DNA of 30,107 nucleotides from Beroe ovata (lineage: Eukaryota > Ctenophora > Nuda > Beroida > Beroidae), in contig CAMPET010000202.1 in the NCBI GenBank assembly GCA_946803715.1, positions 1 through 30,107 of the forward strand, read 5' to 3'. A program made the translations under genes and the position numbers. This document shows, piece after piece, positions 29,601-30,107 of this stretch. The notes under the pieces are model-generated. The model searched no databases. It was not told the DNA's origin and saw only the letters and a list, made by a program, of their open reading frames with translations. Position 1 is the first letter of the stretch, and each line of letters opens with the position of its first letter.

Positions 29601-30107
29601 GTCAGCTTGTCCAGATAAGTGTTTTGAGCTTGGACAATTAGTTTTAGGTCATCTGCGAATAGAGACACAAAACTTTCAATACCATTTGGTAAGTCATTGA
29701 TGTAAATAAGGAAAAGCAATGGTCCAAGCACAGTGCCCTGTGGTACACCAGAGACAACATTAAAGCACCTCGAGAAGGAAGAGCCAACTTTTACGACAAA
29801 TGATCTATCCTTGAGGAAGTTTTCAACGATTTTCAAGACTTTCCCTGAAATTCCCATGCAGGAAAGTTTTGCGACAAGTCTCTTATGTGGAACCGTGTCA
29901 AAAGCTTTTTGAAAGTCTAAATACATTATGTCTACAGTCCCATTTTTGCTTAGGATATCATAGACTTCGTCTAGACACTCTAAAATATTGGATACACACG
30001 ATTTACCAGGGAGGAAACCATGTTGATCTTTGACAATTTTTGGCTCCACAAAATCCAATATGTGGTTCCTGAGAATCTTTTCAAATATCTTGGACAGAAC
30101 ACATGTC
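29486..30107 (-). pseudogene. LINE reverse transcriptase N-terminal and catalytic part (partial)
   Basis: Open from the window edge. It carries the palm and fingers motifs with the catalytic Asp in YLDFQKAFD and FADD intact. After LDKL the frame runs on out of register with the element's original frame and stops at 29486. Confidence 0.85.

Larger units (their letters stand above)
28593..30107 (-). mobile_element. CR1/Jockey-type LINE, 3' part with reverse transcriptase
   Basis: A non-LTR retrotransposon on the minus strand, cut by the window edge on its 5' side. The frame from 30107 to 29486 shows reverse-transcriptase motifs in order: LSKIFEKILRNHI, QHGFLPGKSC, YLDFQKAFDTVPH, GVPQGTVLGPLLFLIYINDLP (motif core) and the catalytic FADDLKL box. 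The frame then breaks near 29590-29600 and continues in another frame (29600-28740) with the thumb and C-terminal region (KWLLSFN, LGIYTSSKLNWNDHI, RPHLEYGVQIW). The 3' UTR of about 125 bases ends in an (ATT)n tail, seen on the plus strand as (AAT)n at 28593-28613. The frame break means this copy is probably dead. Confidence 0.88.

Noticed and set aside
1-30107. CRISPR arrays, bacterial operons or phage genes.
   Set aside because: The direct repeats are ordinary mini- and microsatellites without unique spacers, and the genes have eukaryotic introns.

Overview
The window looks like nuclear DNA of an invertebrate animal. It has spliceosomal introns with GT/AG borders, homologues of the store-operated calcium entry protein STIM and (by my reading) the ciliary/planar-polarity protein Inturned, C2H2 zinc-finger genes, a CR1/Jockey-type LINE and many CA/GT microsatellites. 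The phylum cannot be fixed from sequence alone. Two unmerged versions of one stretch differ by a few percent, which suggests a highly heterozygous, outbred animal.

Every gene I can support lies on the minus strand. From low to high coordinate they are: a two-exon acidic, proline-rich zinc-finger-like protein (1560-3446); an acidic protein with one C-terminal C2H2 finger (5286-6959); a 75-residue glycine-rich membrane protein (7301-7528); the C-terminal half of an Inturned-like protein (7887-9230); a two-exon protein with about eleven C2H2 fingers (10951-13005); a long STIM gene (14746-25105); and a 5'-truncated, frameshifted LINE (28593-30107).

The STIM gene is the centrepiece. Exon by exon, with matching splice phases, I can follow a SAM domain, a membrane segment, coiled coil 1, the SOAR/CAD Orai-activating region and a Ser-rich, Lys-rich tail. 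No EF-hand is found. The only upstream exon that joins in phase encodes a long acidic region with its own hydrophobic segment, so the predicted protein would have two membrane segments and no canonical calcium sensor. This is the most interesting biological claim here and the one most in need of transcript evidence.

The middle of the STIM gene appears twice (15797-17558 and 17560 to about 19255). The two copies meet at a single N, the second copy begins inside an exon and lacks its donor, and the coding differences I noticed are all synonymous. This is best read as two haplotype contigs placed in tandem, not as a real exon duplication.

Other structure includes several hairpin or MITE-like elements, two minisatellites just inside introns next to STIM donors, a duplicated 3' splice site that could insert 22 residues in frame, and splice-acceptor-like sequence immediately before the start codons of several genes, as seen in animals with spliced-leader trans-splicing.
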